NCBI RefSeq assembly: GCF_032678705.1
Contig: NZ_JAVTSS010000002.1
Span: forward strand, 1,736,001 to 1,800,000
Direction: 5' to 3'
Origin: Pedobacter frigiditerrae
Lineage (GTDB): Bacteria > Bacteroidota > Bacteroidia > Sphingobacteriales > Sphingobacteriaceae
DNA: 64,000 nt
Shown here piece by piece: positions 26,472 through 35,284 of this stretch. How positions within the stretch are numbered: the first letter of the stretch is position 1; each line of letters opens with the position of its first letter. Below the pieces are notes generated by a model that was given only the letters and a program-made list of their open reading frames with translations, was not told the DNA's origin and made no database searches. Position numbers and translations under genes: made by a program.

Positions 26472-26843
26472 TTAACCTATAAAATTAGCAACCGCTTGAT
26501 GAACTGAAGCAGGGATTGCCGCAGAAGGAATTTGTATTAAACTATGTTGTGCCGAATTATATTTTTCTATATAAGTGGCCGAAGTACTATTGAATTTTAA
26601 ATAACCCTCTTCAAAAAACCTTTCTTCTACCATGGTGGAGGAATCTACAAAACGTAAGTTTAATGCAGTTACCTTTAAATTAGATTTCTGGATCATAAAC
26701 CATTGATAATTGTTGCTTGTAAATTCATCTTTATAATTTCTTATTTCTAAGAAGTAGAAGGCAGGATTTTCAAAAAAGTATTGATAACTAAAGGAACAAA
26801 TATGGCCTTGTATAATTTCTGAAGGGGCGTTAAAATAAAGCAT
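26472..26843 (-). CDS. Unrecognised protein of 123 residues
   Basis: Start taken at the ATG at 26843 (MLYFNAPSEIIQGHICSF); an earlier in-frame ATG at 26876 would add MDNLLLCKCYI, which looks like untranslated DNA. The protein is mixed alpha/beta, rich in Phe and Tyr (SYQYFFENPAFYFLEIRN), without a signal peptide. The C-terminal part (SAAIPASVHQAVANFIG) is helical. No family recognised. It lies between two loci for hydrophilic proteins. Confidence 0.6.
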   Translation of the reverse strand: MLYFNAPSEIIQGHICSFSYQYFFENPAFYFLEIRNYKDEFTSNNYQWFMIQKSNLKVTALNLRFVDSSTMVEERFFEEGYLKFNSTSATYIEKYNSAQHSLIQIPSAAIPASVHQAVANFIG

Positions 26844-27000
26844 AATATAACATTTGCATAATAACAGATTATCCATTCAAAAGTTTTTACAGATGTATCC
26901 TTTTAGGTTGTAAGAATTTTGAAACTTTTTTATTTCAAAATCCTTTATGATTTACAACTACTGATAAGGTAGTTTACATCAAACCTAAATATAAAATACC

Positions 27001-27483
27001 ATGGAAAATCAAGAGTATCAACCAGAAAATCAATCGGCTAACCAACAAGGTGAAAACACTGGTGCATTAAACCAGAGAGATGAAAACAATCAGCAAAATG
27101 CAAATGCTGAAAATCAAAGTCAGAATGCTTCAAATGGCACAACACCAAGCGCTTCTTACCAAAATGAAGAAAATGACAGTTCTAAAGAGGAAAACGAATA
27201 TAAAGAAGGGCAATCAAGTAATCAAAACCAGCAAGGGCAAAATCAAAGTAACCAGCAGGGGCAAGGACAATCCCAAAACGATGATCAATCTAACACTTTC
27301 GGACAAACCACCAATAGTGGAAATAGGGGTTATGGCGACCAAGAAGATGATATTGCCAACCAAGGTGACGGTTCAAGCATCGAAAATCAATTTGATGGTG
27401 CAGATGCGGATAGAGACAAAGGAACTTTCGGAGAAGATAATCAAGAAAGTAGCCTAGAAGAAAGAGGCGACAGAGGTCTTTAG
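27001..27483 (+). CDS. Low-complexity Gln/Asn/Glu-rich hydrophilic protein
   Basis: 160 residues with almost no hydrophobic amino acids: MENQEYQPENQSANQQ, then long Gln/Asn/Ser/Glu runs to QESSLEERGDRGL. It has no signal peptide and should be disordered. An A-rich leader (AATATAAAATACC) precedes the ATG. A long overlapping frame at 27080-27457 is its shadow. It resembles the broken gene at 25804 at both ends. A role as a desiccation or stress protectant is possible but unproven. Confidence 0.75.
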   Translation: MENQEYQPENQSANQQGENTGALNQRDENNQQNANAENQSQNASNGTTPSASYQNEENDSSKEENEYKEGQSSNQNQQGQNQSNQQGQGQSQNDDQSNTFGQTTNSGNRGYGDQEDDIANQGDGSSIENQFDGADADRDKGTFGEDNQESSLEERGDRGL

Positions 27484-27505
27484 TAAGGTTAGTTTTTTTG
27501 TAAGG

Positions 27506-27532
27506 GAAGCCTCGATTTTTCATCGGGGCTTC
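27506..27532 (+). terminator. Terminator after the Gln/Asn-rich gene
   Basis: Stem GAAGCCTCGAT / ATCGGGGCTTC (11 bp with one T-G pair), 5-base loop; the following T tract is weak. Confidence 0.6.
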
Positions 27533-27565
27533 ATCGTTTCAAATCTTTTATTGCTTACACCATCT

Positions 27566-30409
27566 TTAATCCAGCTGCCTAGGTAACGAGAAAAAGAAAG
27601 TGCTGCCAGCACCCAATTCACTTTCTGCCCAAATCTCACCATTGTGCCTAGTAATAATTTCGTGGGCTAAATATAAGCCAATCCCCAAGCCAGAAATGTT
27701 AGGAGAGGCCTCATCTATTCGATAGAACCTGGTAAATATATTTCTCAACTTATCATTAGCTATACCCGGACCAAAATCCTTCACGCTAACCACTACCTTT
27801 TCAGTTGTACAACTTAAAGCTACTTCAACTTTATCAGCCTTTGGTGCATATTTAATAGCATTAGACAATAAGTTTACAATTACTTGCTCTATGCGTTGCG
27901 CATCGCCTTGCACCAGACAATGACTCATTCCACTCGAAAAACTGATGATATGTTTTGCCGCCGAGTGTTGAATGAGCTCAATAGATTCCTCTACAATCGG
28001 CTTAAGATCAAATTCTCCATTGGTTAATTGTAATTTACCAGCTTCAATTTTTGATACATCCAATAAATCATTAACCAATGCGGTAATTCTGCCAACTTGG
28101 TTAAGCGCTTTTTGAAGAAATTTCTTAGGTGCTTCCTCTTTTATTTGACGGTCTAATATCTGCAAATATCCATTAATACTTGCCAATGGTGTTTTTAATT
28201 CATGGCTGGCAAGCCCTATAAATTCGTCCTTTTTATCGTTTAACGCCCTTACCTCTTCAAATAGCTTGGCATTATCTAAACTAATGGCAGCTTGGGCAGC
28301 AATGGAAATTACTAATGTTTCATGTTCTTCGCTAAACATTGCAGGTTCTGGGTGACCGAAAAATAAGCCGCCAATTACATGGCCATTACGTGATATTACT
28401 GGTACAGCCAAATAACTCACTACGGGTAGGTGTCCCCTGGGCATTCCAAAATGTGGGTCGTTTTTGCCATATCGGGGGTCTTTGGTAATGTCATCAACTC
28501 TCACTACACCCTCGCCAGAAAACGTTGGGTGAAACACGGCTGTGTTTCTAGGCATGCCAAATTTTTCAAAGGCTTCACGTGGTGCGCCAGATAAGGTAAA
28601 TAGGGTATAAGATTCGCCCGTCGTATCCATTTTGTTATAAAAGAAAGCACCAAATTCTGCTCCTGTTAGTTCCGTAGTAGCATCTGTTACCTTTTGTAAA
28701 ATCTTGTTCAAGTCCAACTCTTCAGAAATGGCACTCATCACCATGTTCATAATTTCTAAACGAACAGTATATTTTTTTTCCCTTTGATGTATTATTTTTT
28801 GTTGGCTAATGTCCCTTGCAATTTTTGAAGCGCCAATTACCTTACCGGTATGGTCTACCACAGGAGATACCGTGAGTGATAAATGTATTTCTCTTTTGTC
28901 TTTGCTATAACGTACGGTTTCAAAATGGTCTACTTTGCTACCCTTTCTTATCTGGCCGAGTATATAATCTTCTTCGTTTAAACGGCTTTTCGGAATAACA
29001 ATAGAAATATGACAACCTATGGCCTCAGCTTCTGTAAATCCAAAAGCCCTTTCTGCTGCAGGGTTCCAGCTGGTAATGATACCTTCTAATGTTTTAGAAA
29101 TAATAATGTCATCTGTTGAATTAACTACAGCGGCTAACCTTGCTTGTTTTTCAGAAAGGTCTAATAAACGTTGTTCGTTTTGCTTCTGGTTAGTGATATC
29201 CAATACCGATCCGATAAACCTTTTTGGTTTACTGTTTTCGTAATAAACTTTTCCCTTAGCTCGCACCCACCTTAATTGTTGGTCTTGCTGGCCAAGGGTA
29301 CGGTATTCTACATCATAATTGCCATCTGGTTTTTTACCGGTTAATAACTCATCTATAATTTTTATAATACGTTCCTTATCTTCAGGGTGTAAGCCTTGTA
29401 CAAAATCTTGCTCATAGGTTACATTGTTCATGTGGGCAATGCCGAAAAGTTTCCTACATCGCTCATCCCATTCCATGGTGCCTTTTTCTAGGTCTAAATC
29501 AAAAGTGCCTAGTTGTGCAGCGGTTTTAGATAGTTGTATTTGCTCATAAGTTTTTTCTAATTCCTTCCTCGCCCTTACCTGTTCAGAAACATCAACAGAA
29601 ATAGCTAATACGCCTAAAATTGCCCCATAAGGGTCGCGATATGCTTGGTACACAAAGTTCTGATAAACCGTATCTTCTTTGCCATGACGAATCAATTTAA
29701 CTGGGGTTTCATTGGCAAAAAAAGGCTCCCCTGTACGATAAACTGCTTCCATTACCTCTTCTAGCCCTTGTTCCTTAACATCTGGCAAAGCTTCAAATAC
29801 TGGTTTGCCAGTTACTTGAGCAAATGGCTTTCCCCAAATGTCAAGCATGGCTTCATTAACCAAATCAACTACAAAGGCTGGGCCTCTTAGCAGAGACATC
29901 GCCACTGGAGCCTGTAAAATCATCTTGCGAAAGTTTATTTCACTAAACTCTGCATGTTGTTTGGCTAAGTTCAAATCGGTTACATCAGCAGCTGTATTCA
30001 TTACGCCATATACCTTTCCGCTATCATCAAATAATGGTGTAAAACTATAGTTGAAATAGAATTCTTTTAATTCTCCATTAATGGTGAGTTTAACCTTGCT
30101 ATTGCGAATATTAAAAGGTATTCCAGTCTCATATACCTCATCAAGGCGTTGGTAAATGCCTGTTCCTTCCAGTTCTGGTAGTAATTCCTTATAAATTTTG
30201 CCCACTACATCAGGTCCCTTACCCCAAACTTCAATTACCGCTTGGTTTGCTCTTGCAATTCGCATTTCCTTTCCAATGTAAACTGCTATTGGAAATGGCG
30301 CACTCTCAATCATTGCATTGATCTGTTGCTCCTCGCTAATATAATTAAGTTTTGAGTGGTCTTTAGTTAATGGGGATTTGCTGTTTGGGTTTTGGTTAGG
30401 TTCTTCCAT
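27566..30409 (-). CDS. Cytoplasmic multi-PAS/GAF sensor histidine kinase
   Basis: 947 residues with no membrane segment. Four PAS domains in order: about 30-150 (ESAPFPIAVYIGKEM), 155-285 (LQAPVAMSLLRGPAFVV), 290-410 (with the PAC segment RWVRAKGKVYYE) and 420-540 (NSTDDIIISKTLEGIITSWN). A GAF domain follows at about 560-715. HisKA has His736 in LASHELKTP. HATPase shows NLLSNAIKYAP and GLGIGLYLAHEI. Start chosen at 30409 (MEEPNQNP); an ATG five codons earlier is also possible. It lies 49 bases after a single-domain receiver on the same strand, which is its likely partner. Confidence 0.9.
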   Translation of the reverse strand: MEEPNQNPNSKSPLTKDHSKLNYISEEQQINAMIESAPFPIAVYIGKEMRIARANQAVIEVWGKGPDVVGKIYKELLPELEGTGIYQRLDEVYETGIPFNIRNSKVKLTINGELKEFYFNYSFTPLFDDSGKVYGVMNTAADVTDLNLAKQHAEFSEINFRKMILQAPVAMSLLRGPAFVVDLVNEAMLDIWGKPFAQVTGKPVFEALPDVKEQGLEEVMEAVYRTGEPFFANETPVKLIRHGKEDTVYQNFVYQAYRDPYGAILGVLAISVDVSEQVRARKELEKTYEQIQLSKTAAQLGTFDLDLEKGTMEWDERCRKLFGIAHMNNVTYEQDFVQGLHPEDKERIIKIIDELLTGKKPDGNYDVEYRTLGQQDQQLRWVRAKGKVYYENSKPKRFIGSVLDITNQKQNEQRLLDLSEKQARLAAVVNSTDDIIISKTLEGIITSWNPAAERAFGFTEAEAIGCHISIVIPKSRLNEEDYILGQIRKGSKVDHFETVRYSKDKREIHLSLTVSPVVDHTGKVIGASKIARDISQQKIIHQREKKYTVRLEIMNMVMSAISEELDLNKILQKVTDATTELTGAEFGAFFYNKMDTTGESYTLFTLSGAPREAFEKFGMPRNTAVFHPTFSGEGVVRVDDITKDPRYGKNDPHFGMPRGHLPVVSYLAVPVISRNGHVIGGLFFGHPEPAMFSEEHETLVISIAAQAAISLDNAKLFEEVRALNDKKDEFIGLASHELKTPLASINGYLQILDRQIKEEAPKKFLQKALNQVGRITALVNDLLDVSKIEAGKLQLTNGEFDLKPIVEESIELIQHSAAKHIISFSSGMSHCLVQGDAQRIEQVIVNLLSNAIKYAPKADKVEVALSCTTEKVVVSVKDFGPGIANDKLRNIFTRFYRIDEASPNISGLGIGLYLAHEIITRHNGEIWAESELGAGSTFFFSLPRQLD

Positions 30410-30458
30410 GCGGCAGAGTTGCATTAATTTTTAAGCTAGTTTGGCTATGCCATAACAT

Positions 30459-30833
30459 TTAAATGCCCGTTTTGTTTGTCAGTTTTTCTGCTAAAGCACT
30501 TAGTTCATCAAAGTCGAATGGTTTCGCTATAAAAGCATCGGCCCCGGCCTTTGCAGAGAGTGCCTTTACATCATTATTGGCAGAAATATAAATAACAGGT
30601 ATTTCTTTTAATTCTTGGTCAGCTTTTAGCAATTGCGTTGCAGCAATGCCACCAATAGCGGGTATCCAATTGTCCATTAAGATTAAGTTGGGTTTTGTTT
30701 CCCTTGTTCTTTCTATTACATCATCGCAAGTGGGATGGGTAAAAACTTGCCAACCCATGTCTTCAAAAAGAAAGCTGAAGATGTTAAGCAAATCTTCATC
30801 ATCATCAAATATCAATACTGATTGCTGAGCCAT
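30459..30833 (-). CDS. Single-domain response regulator (receiver)
   Basis: A 124-residue receiver. Acidic residues DDDE at 10-13, phospho-acceptor Asp54 in LMDNWIPAIGG, Thr/Ser switch in YISANND and Lys in FIAKPFDFDE. Start at 30833 (MAQQSVLIFDDDED); the upstream open frame is the anti-phase end of a kinase relic. Without an output domain it should act by phosphotransfer or protein contact. Upstream of and probably cotranscribed with the multi-PAS kinase. Confidence 0.9.
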   Translation of the reverse strand: MAQQSVLIFDDDEDLLNIFSFLFEDMGWQVFTHPTCDDVIERTRETKPNLILMDNWIPAIGGIAATQLLKADQELKEIPVIYISANNDVKALSAKAGADAFIAKPFDFDELSALAEKLTNKTGI

Positions 30834-30990
30834 GAAGGCTAAGATAAATATTTTTTGAGACAGAAGTTTTGGCAACAGCCGGATTGATTTTTTTAAAATA
30901 CCCATCAAAACCAGCAATACATAATAAGTCTGGAGTTACCTCGAAGAAATATTCCAAGTCGAAGGTTACTTTAGAACTCAATTTTTCCAT
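30805..30990 (-). pseudogene. Relic of a PAS-domain kinase N-terminus
   Basis: A 61-codon frame whose first 43 residues read MEKLSSKVTFDLEYFFEVTP and then DLLCIAGFDGYFKKINPAVAK, the start of a PAS domain of the type found at the front of Bacteroidota histidine kinases. The homology ends abruptly at AVAKTSV, and the frame overlaps the start of the receiver gene. The rest of the kinase seems to have been lost by a deletion joining it to the receiver leader. Confidence 0.6.
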
Positions 30991-31675
30991 ACCTGATAAT
31001 TGTTCATGCCCTCATTAATTTATTTGAAAATTGCTTTTTAAACTACTGCAATACAAATTTTATCTAAATTGTTTTCAATTAGTTAGGCAAGGAGTAATTA
31101 TGTCAATTTTGCAATCATTTTAGGCAGTTTTGTGAACTGTTAATCTTGCACGTTGTTAATTTTTTAATGGTTTTTAAGTATAATTCCATAAGTAACCAAC
31201 ATTACATTAACATACGAAAAATTATTGTGATTAGTGCTAATGGCAATTTTATACAGGATCAATAATTTGTATCGAAAAAATGAGTTAAACCTGTGGTCCA
31301 TACTTTGATTTGCCTATGAATTTAAATTAACGTGGACATATCCAAGCCGACGAAAAGACAAGCTTAATGGACTCGATGAACAGAAAGTGAATTTAAAAAA
31401 GGCGCTAGCGCTTATTTTGAGCTTCCGTTAGAGTAATGTTGATTAACCTATGCAATCTTGCTAGCTGGGCCGTGCACGATCAATATTTCTTTTTGGAAAA
31501 ATTTCTTTTCCAGTTTTTTCTTCAGTTGCTGCCAATAGGCGAGGTCTAACTTTGGTAGTAAGAGCTCATAAATAAACATCGACTGCTCAGTACAGGTATT
31601 TTTATCTTGAATGCTGCTGTTTTAAGAAAGGTAAAACATAAGTAGCCTCTGGTTGTTTCAACAAAAAAAGAGCCT
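30991..31675. other. Long spacer, mostly without features
   Basis: No convincing gene apart from a possible 43-codon frame at 31448-31579 (minus). Stops are frequent in all frames over 31000-31400. A near-palindrome GGCGCTAGCGCT lies at about 31400-31411. The stretch may be the remains of genes lost in the deletion that produced the PAS relic. Confidence 0.4.
31448..31579 (-). CDS. Possible small protein, 43 residues
   Basis: Frame MFIYELLLPKLDLAYWQQLK to HGPASKIA, then TAG. The composition is protein-like (amphipathic, EKKFFQKEILIV), but no family is recognised, there is no clear ribosome site and it could be the tail of a lost gene. Low confidence. Confidence 0.25.
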   Translation of the reverse strand: MFIYELLLPKLDLAYWQQLKKKLEKKFFQKEILIVHGPASKIA

Positions 31676-32308
31676 ATGAAAAATCCTATTTTGTATTTGA
31701 TGTTTTTGTTACTGGCAGCATGCAGTAGCAAGGAACAAAAGAAGGAAACTGATAAAGATACTGATGCATTGCAGTCTGACACTTTAGTATCTGCTACAGC
31801 AAACAGTCAAAAATTGGACAGTGTGGATATGTCATTTTTCCAAAAAGCAGCCTATGGCGGTATGATAGAAGTAGAAAGTAGTAAAAAGATTTTAGCACTG
31901 ACCGAAAACCCAGAGATTAAGGTTTTTGCAGAGATGATGATACAGGATCATGGTGCGGCCAATGAATATTTAAAAGGATTGGCGCTAAGTAAAGGTTACG
32001 CCTTGCCAGCAAGTTTACCTAACAGTAAGGTAGAACTCATTAATAAAATGGATTCATTTAAGGATGAAGGCAGAAATGAATACTACCTGTTGTTAATGGT
32101 GAATGAACACGTCAATGCGATTGATCTTTTTTCATTGGCAAGCCGATCTACCGATAAAGAAATTAATGCTTTTGCGAGCGGTTTGTTGCCTACGCTTAAA
32201 CACCATTACAACCACGTTAAAAAAACGGATAGTTTATATAGGCAGCCAAGGATGAACCAGGGAGATGATCCGCTGAAATTGAGCGATAGGGAAAAACAAA
32301 AGAAATAG
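31676..32308 (+). CDS. DUF4142 lipoprotein
   Basis: A 210-residue lipoprotein: the signal ends in the lipobox LAAC with Cys16, followed by an acidic, Lys-rich spacer. Residues about 50-190 form the DUF4142 ferritin-like helical bundle (FFQKAAYGGMIEVESSK, AEMMIQDHGAANEYLKGLA, LLMVNEHVNAIDLF, LLPTLKHHYNHVKK). The domain is common in envelope stress loci; its activity is not established. Asp/Glu/His residues in the bundle recall metal-binding ferritin-like folds. Confidence 0.88.
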   Translation: MKNPILYLMFLLLAACSSKEQKKETDKDTDALQSDTLVSATANSQKLDSVDMSFFQKAAYGGMIEVESSKKILALTENPEIKVFAEMMIQDHGAANEYLKGLALSKGYALPASLPNSKVELINKMDSFKDEGRNEYYLLLMVNEHVNAIDLFSLASRSTDKEINAFASGLLPTLKHHYNHVKKTDSLYRQPRMNQGDDPLKLSDREKQKK

Positions 32309-32343
32309 AATTTACTTTCCCATCAACAGAATGACGATGTCCT

Positions 32344-32359
32344 CCCGATAGCTATCGGG
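32344..32359. repeat. Perfect 16-bp palindrome, family B
   Basis: CCCGATAGCTATCGGG, between the DUF4142 and DUF1810 genes. It looks like a short dispersed palindrome of the same kind as families A and C. Confidence 0.65.
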
Positions 32360-32406
32360 GCAAGCTGAGCATGATAAAGCGTGTTAATGGATAAAATAAT
32401 GATCAA

Positions 32407-32829
32407 ATGGCTAATTTAGATCGGTTTTTAGCAGCACAATATACAACCTTCCACAATGCATTGTTAGAACTAGAACGAGGAAAAAAACAATCGCATTGGA
32501 TGTGGTACGTTTTTCCGCAGCTGATGGGTTTAGGCCATAGTGAAACTGCCAGATTTTACGGCATCAATGACTTATCGGAGGCAAAAGAATTCTTGGCACA
32601 TTGTATTTTAGGCAATAGATTGATAGGGATAAGCAAGGTATTAATGGCGCTAGATCAAAATGATTCTTTAAAAATATTTGGTTACCCAGATCAGCTTAAA
32701 CTCCAATCATCAATGACTTTATTTGCGCATGTACCTGGAGCAGACCAAGTGTTTAGAGCGGTGATTAAACAGTATTTTAATGGGCAAATGGATGAAGCGA
32801 CCTTAAAGTTGCTAAACGAAAAGGCTTAG
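32407..32829 (+). CDS. DUF1810 family protein
   Basis: 140 residues, soluble, all helical. The family signature is strong: LDRFLAAQ near the start, SHWMWYVFPQLMGLGHSETA near residue 38, and KLQSSMTLFAHV near 98. The length is the family norm. Function is unknown; the family is sometimes called calpastatin-like without functional evidence. Confidence 0.9.
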   Translation: MANLDRFLAAQYTTFHNALLELERGKKQSHWMWYVFPQLMGLGHSETARFYGINDLSEAKEFLAHCILGNRLIGISKVLMALDQNDSLKIFGYPDQLKLQSSMTLFAHVPGADQVFRAVIKQYFNGQMDEATLKLLNEKA

Positions 32830-32892
32830 GGCGAGCACGTCGGTGTATAGACAATTAGATTTTGACCCAGCAGTTCACCTTTTTGTATAACA

Positions 32893-33639
32893 TCAATAAG
32901 ACATTTTAATCAAGTCCCACCAAGTTTTAACGCCCATCGGATTGTCAAAAATATCTTCTCCAAATAAGATATAGAGAGAAACCACTGAATCTAGAATGAT
33001 GGAAATATTGAGGATAATGAAAAAGCCGACGATGCTCCAGAAGTTTTTACCAAACAACACCAAGCCTTGCCAAAGTATAAGTAGGTAGCTAAGGTAAAAT
33101 AGGGTTAAATCTATCTCATCTTTATAGGCTATTAGGGGAAAATAAAGCGGTATGGCAACAATTCTTAAACAATAGCTTAAGCCTAAGGTAAAAAGCCAAA
33201 ACACAGCCACCTCGGCTAGGTTAAAATATTTTCTGAAGGCAATCCAACTCAACAAAATCTGCACTGGCAAAATCAATAAGGCCTTAAATTTAGTTTCATG
33301 GAATACTACTTTGCCAAATTCATTATTTGTATTAAAAATTTTATCTTGATAAGCAAATACGTAACCATATAACAAAGCAACCGCACCGGCAGTTAGAATG
33401 AAAAAGAGAATGGGGCTAAAGTATTTTTTCCTTTGTCCATTAAAGTAGTTGGCGTAAAAGCTACGCGGATGTATAACGAGGTCTTTAAGGAGTCTTAATA
33501 ATCCCTTATCGGTATGTGTAATGGCGTGCCAACCATCATGAAAAAGCTCATTGATGTGTAACCTTGCTGTCGATACTTTTTGACCACATACTCCACAGTA
33601 ATTTTGTTGTACTGTTGCGCCACAATTATTGCATTTCAT
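32893..33639 (-). CDS. DUF3667 zinc-ribbon membrane protein
   Basis: 248 residues. The N-terminal zinc ribbon is CNNCGATVQQNYCGVCGQKV (four Cys). Then come the DUF3667 motifs FHDGWHAITHTDKGLLRLLKDL, HPRSFYANYFNGQRKKYFSP, and about five membrane segments (residues 85-240). The Cys4 ribbon is cytoplasmic by prediction. Function unknown; typical of Bacteroidota. Confidence 0.88.
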   Translation of the reverse strand: MKCNNCGATVQQNYCGVCGQKVSTARLHINELFHDGWHAITHTDKGLLRLLKDLVIHPRSFYANYFNGQRKKYFSPILFFILTAGAVALLYGYVFAYQDKIFNTNNEFGKVVFHETKFKALLILPVQILLSWIAFRKYFNLAEVAVFWLFTLGLSYCLRIVAIPLYFPLIAYKDEIDLTLFYLSYLLILWQGLVLFGKNFWSIVGFFIILNISIILDSVVSLYILFGEDIFDNPMGVKTWWDLIKMSY

Positions 33640-33795
33640 AGTTTTAGGGGATTGGTACTAAGATATGTAAATCCTGCAAAAAAGATATATGGGTTGATGA
33701 AAATTGGAATAAATGTTTTTCTTTTTCAAACAACTACATGCAAATTGATAAAACTATTTCCGCTCCTTATTGTTGCCTAATAAAATTGAAATTTT

Positions 33796-34011
33796 ATGGG
33801 TTTTATTAAATCGGCACTGATTGGTGCAGCAGTATATGCAGCAGTGCAATATATTACAAAAAGGGACGTATTAACAGGCAGGTCTATCTTAGATGATATT
33901 TTGGAAAGAGCACCGGAATACATAGAAAAAGCAAAAATTTATGCTAAAGAGGTAGAGATTAAAATGGAGGCACCAACGCCTGAAGAACCTATTATTCCGG
34001 CTTCTTATTAA
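33796..34011 (+). CDS. Small protein with N-terminal membrane-associated helix
   Basis: 71 residues: MGFIKSALIGAAVYAAVQYI is a short hydrophobic, Gly/Ala-rich helix, followed by a charged segment (RSILDDILERAPEYIEKAKI) and a Pro-rich tail. YtxH-like small proteins have this layout, but no family is firmly recognised. Its stop abuts the convergent DUF892-like gene. Confidence 0.65.
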   Translation: MGFIKSALIGAAVYAAVQYITKRDVLTGRSILDDILERAPEYIEKAKIYAKEVEIKMEAPTPEEPIIPASY

Positions 34012-34506
34012 TTACTCGTTAAGGCTAGGGGCGATAATGTTTTGGATGATTTGACGCAACCATGTATTGGTATTTCGATTGTCGCTCATGGTTTGTTCCA
34101 ATAAAGTGGCTTCAGTTGCTAGGGCTAAGCCTTTTGCTAAGGGATGCAGCAATTCGTAATACGCTAGCTTTAGGTTTTGCAATTTTAAGGCACAATGTAT
34201 GATTTGCAAATCCTGCGGTGCTGATTTTTTGGTGCTGAGCTTTAGAATAGGTATACCTTCATTTACCTTAGGTACAACTAATTTCCCGAGGTTTAAGGCG
34301 GTATGGATAAGTTTTAACCTAGATATGTGTTGTACTTGGTCTGATATTTCTGGCGTTAATGCCTTTGAAAGCTCAGCAGTAAGGGAAGCCTTTTCCAGTT
34401 TAGCGTATAGCTTTGCAAATTGTTGTTCAATAGCAATGAGCGCCAATAACCCATCTACAAAATGGTTTAATAATATAGCCTGTGGTTTTGGTAGTTCTTT
34501 AGGCAT
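34012..34506 (-). CDS. DUF892 (YciF)-like helical bundle protein
   Basis: 164 residues, all alpha. The C-terminal half has the DUF892 pattern: IIHCALKLQNLKLAYYELLH, PLAKGLALATEATLLEQTM, then a WLRQIIQNII end. The N-terminal LLALIAIEQQFAKLYAKLEK also fits. YciF-type proteins are ferritin-like stress proteins, but the metal-binding Glu/His set is only partly present, so I call it DUF892-like. It overlaps the upstream receiver by 8 bases and should be translated with it. Confidence 0.6.
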   Translation of the reverse strand: MPKELPKPQAILLNHFVDGLLALIAIEQQFAKLYAKLEKASLTAELSKALTPEISDQVQHISRLKLIHTALNLGKLVVPKVNEGIPILKLSTKKSAPQDLQIIHCALKLQNLKLAYYELLHPLAKGLALATEATLLEQTMSDNRNTNTWLRQIIQNIIAPSLNE

Positions 34507-34855
34507 ACCTGTTTACATTTTTGATTAAATAGTCAATGTCAAAAGGTTTGTTGATGAAGGCTTCGGCAGGGCATAAATGTTTTACTGAAGAGAAATCTCT
34601 ATGTGCCGACATCATGATGATGGGGATGTCTTGAGTGGCGGCGTTTGCTTTAACCTCATTACAAACTTGCATGCCATCCCCATCGGGCAACATCACATCC
34701 ATGATAATAAGGTCGGGTTGCTCTTGTTCCAAGTGCTGTTTGAAACTAACTACAGTGCCATAAGTTTTAACTTCATATTCTTCCTGTTCTAACAAGATGG
34801 TTAATAGTTCTCTTAGGGATTCATCGTCTTCAAGTACAAATACACATTTTTTCAT
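34499..34855 (-). CDS. Single-domain response regulator (receiver)
   Basis: A 118-residue receiver: MKKCVFVLEDDESLRELLTI, phospho-acceptor Asp53 in IIMDVMLPDGDG, MMSAH switch and FINKPFDID. Start at 34855 because the paralogue at 43793-44152 begins with the same MKKC and a purine-rich GAGGAG lies about 8 bases upstream; an ATG 18 codons earlier is possible. No output domain. It overlaps the DUF892-like gene. Confidence 0.88.
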   Translation of the reverse strand: MKKCVFVLEDDESLRELLTILLEQEEYEVKTYGTVVSFKQHLEQEQPDLIIMDVMLPDGDGMQVCNEVKANAATQDIPIIMMSAHRDFSSVKHLCPAEAFINKPFDIDYLIKNVNRYA

Positions 34856-34960
34856 ATCGGCTCCTCTCATTTTAGTACCTAACTTTTTAGGAGGTGTTTT
34901 GTTTGCCATATTCCTAAATGGGTTGAGTTTATTTAAAGATTGTATAAGGTGAAAGTTATT

Positions 34961-35128
34961 TTAACTAACGTGTAAAGGGTAAGAACCAGAAGGTGATATT
35001 TTTGTTTGTAAGGTTAATGCTGCTGCCGAAAGGTGATAATTGCCCAATTTGTTTTCATATAAAGAAGACAATTTCTGATTAGTCAAGGCTGCCTTTGCAG
35101 CTAAGCTCCAAGGAGATATTCCTTTCAT
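34961..35128 (-). CDS. Possible small protein, 55 residues
   Basis: The frame MKGISPWSLAAKAALTNQKL to GSYPLHVS runs without interruption on the minus strand just upstream of the receiver gene. Its composition is protein-like and no other gene claims the stretch 34922-35284. No family recognised, and no supporting paralogue in the window. Confidence 0.4.
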   Translation of the reverse strand: MKGISPWSLAAKAALTNQKLSSLYENKLGNYHLSAAALTLQTKISPSGSYPLHVS

Positions 35129-35284
35129 ATTTTGAAAGTTTAATGGGGTTTATTGTCGTTAAACATCCCCTAATAAGCTTTGTTTTTAGTTTTTGAAATT
35201 ACGGCATTCGTTTCTGGTAACTCAAAATGAATAAAACCTTGTGTATCATGTTTTGTTAAGCATGCATAAAATGAATTTTAGAAA

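Noticed and set aside
27080..27457. 125-codon frame overlapping the Gln/Asn-rich gene
   Set aside because: Shadow frame of CAA/AAT-rich DNA; the Met/Lys-rich translation is an artefact of the other frame.
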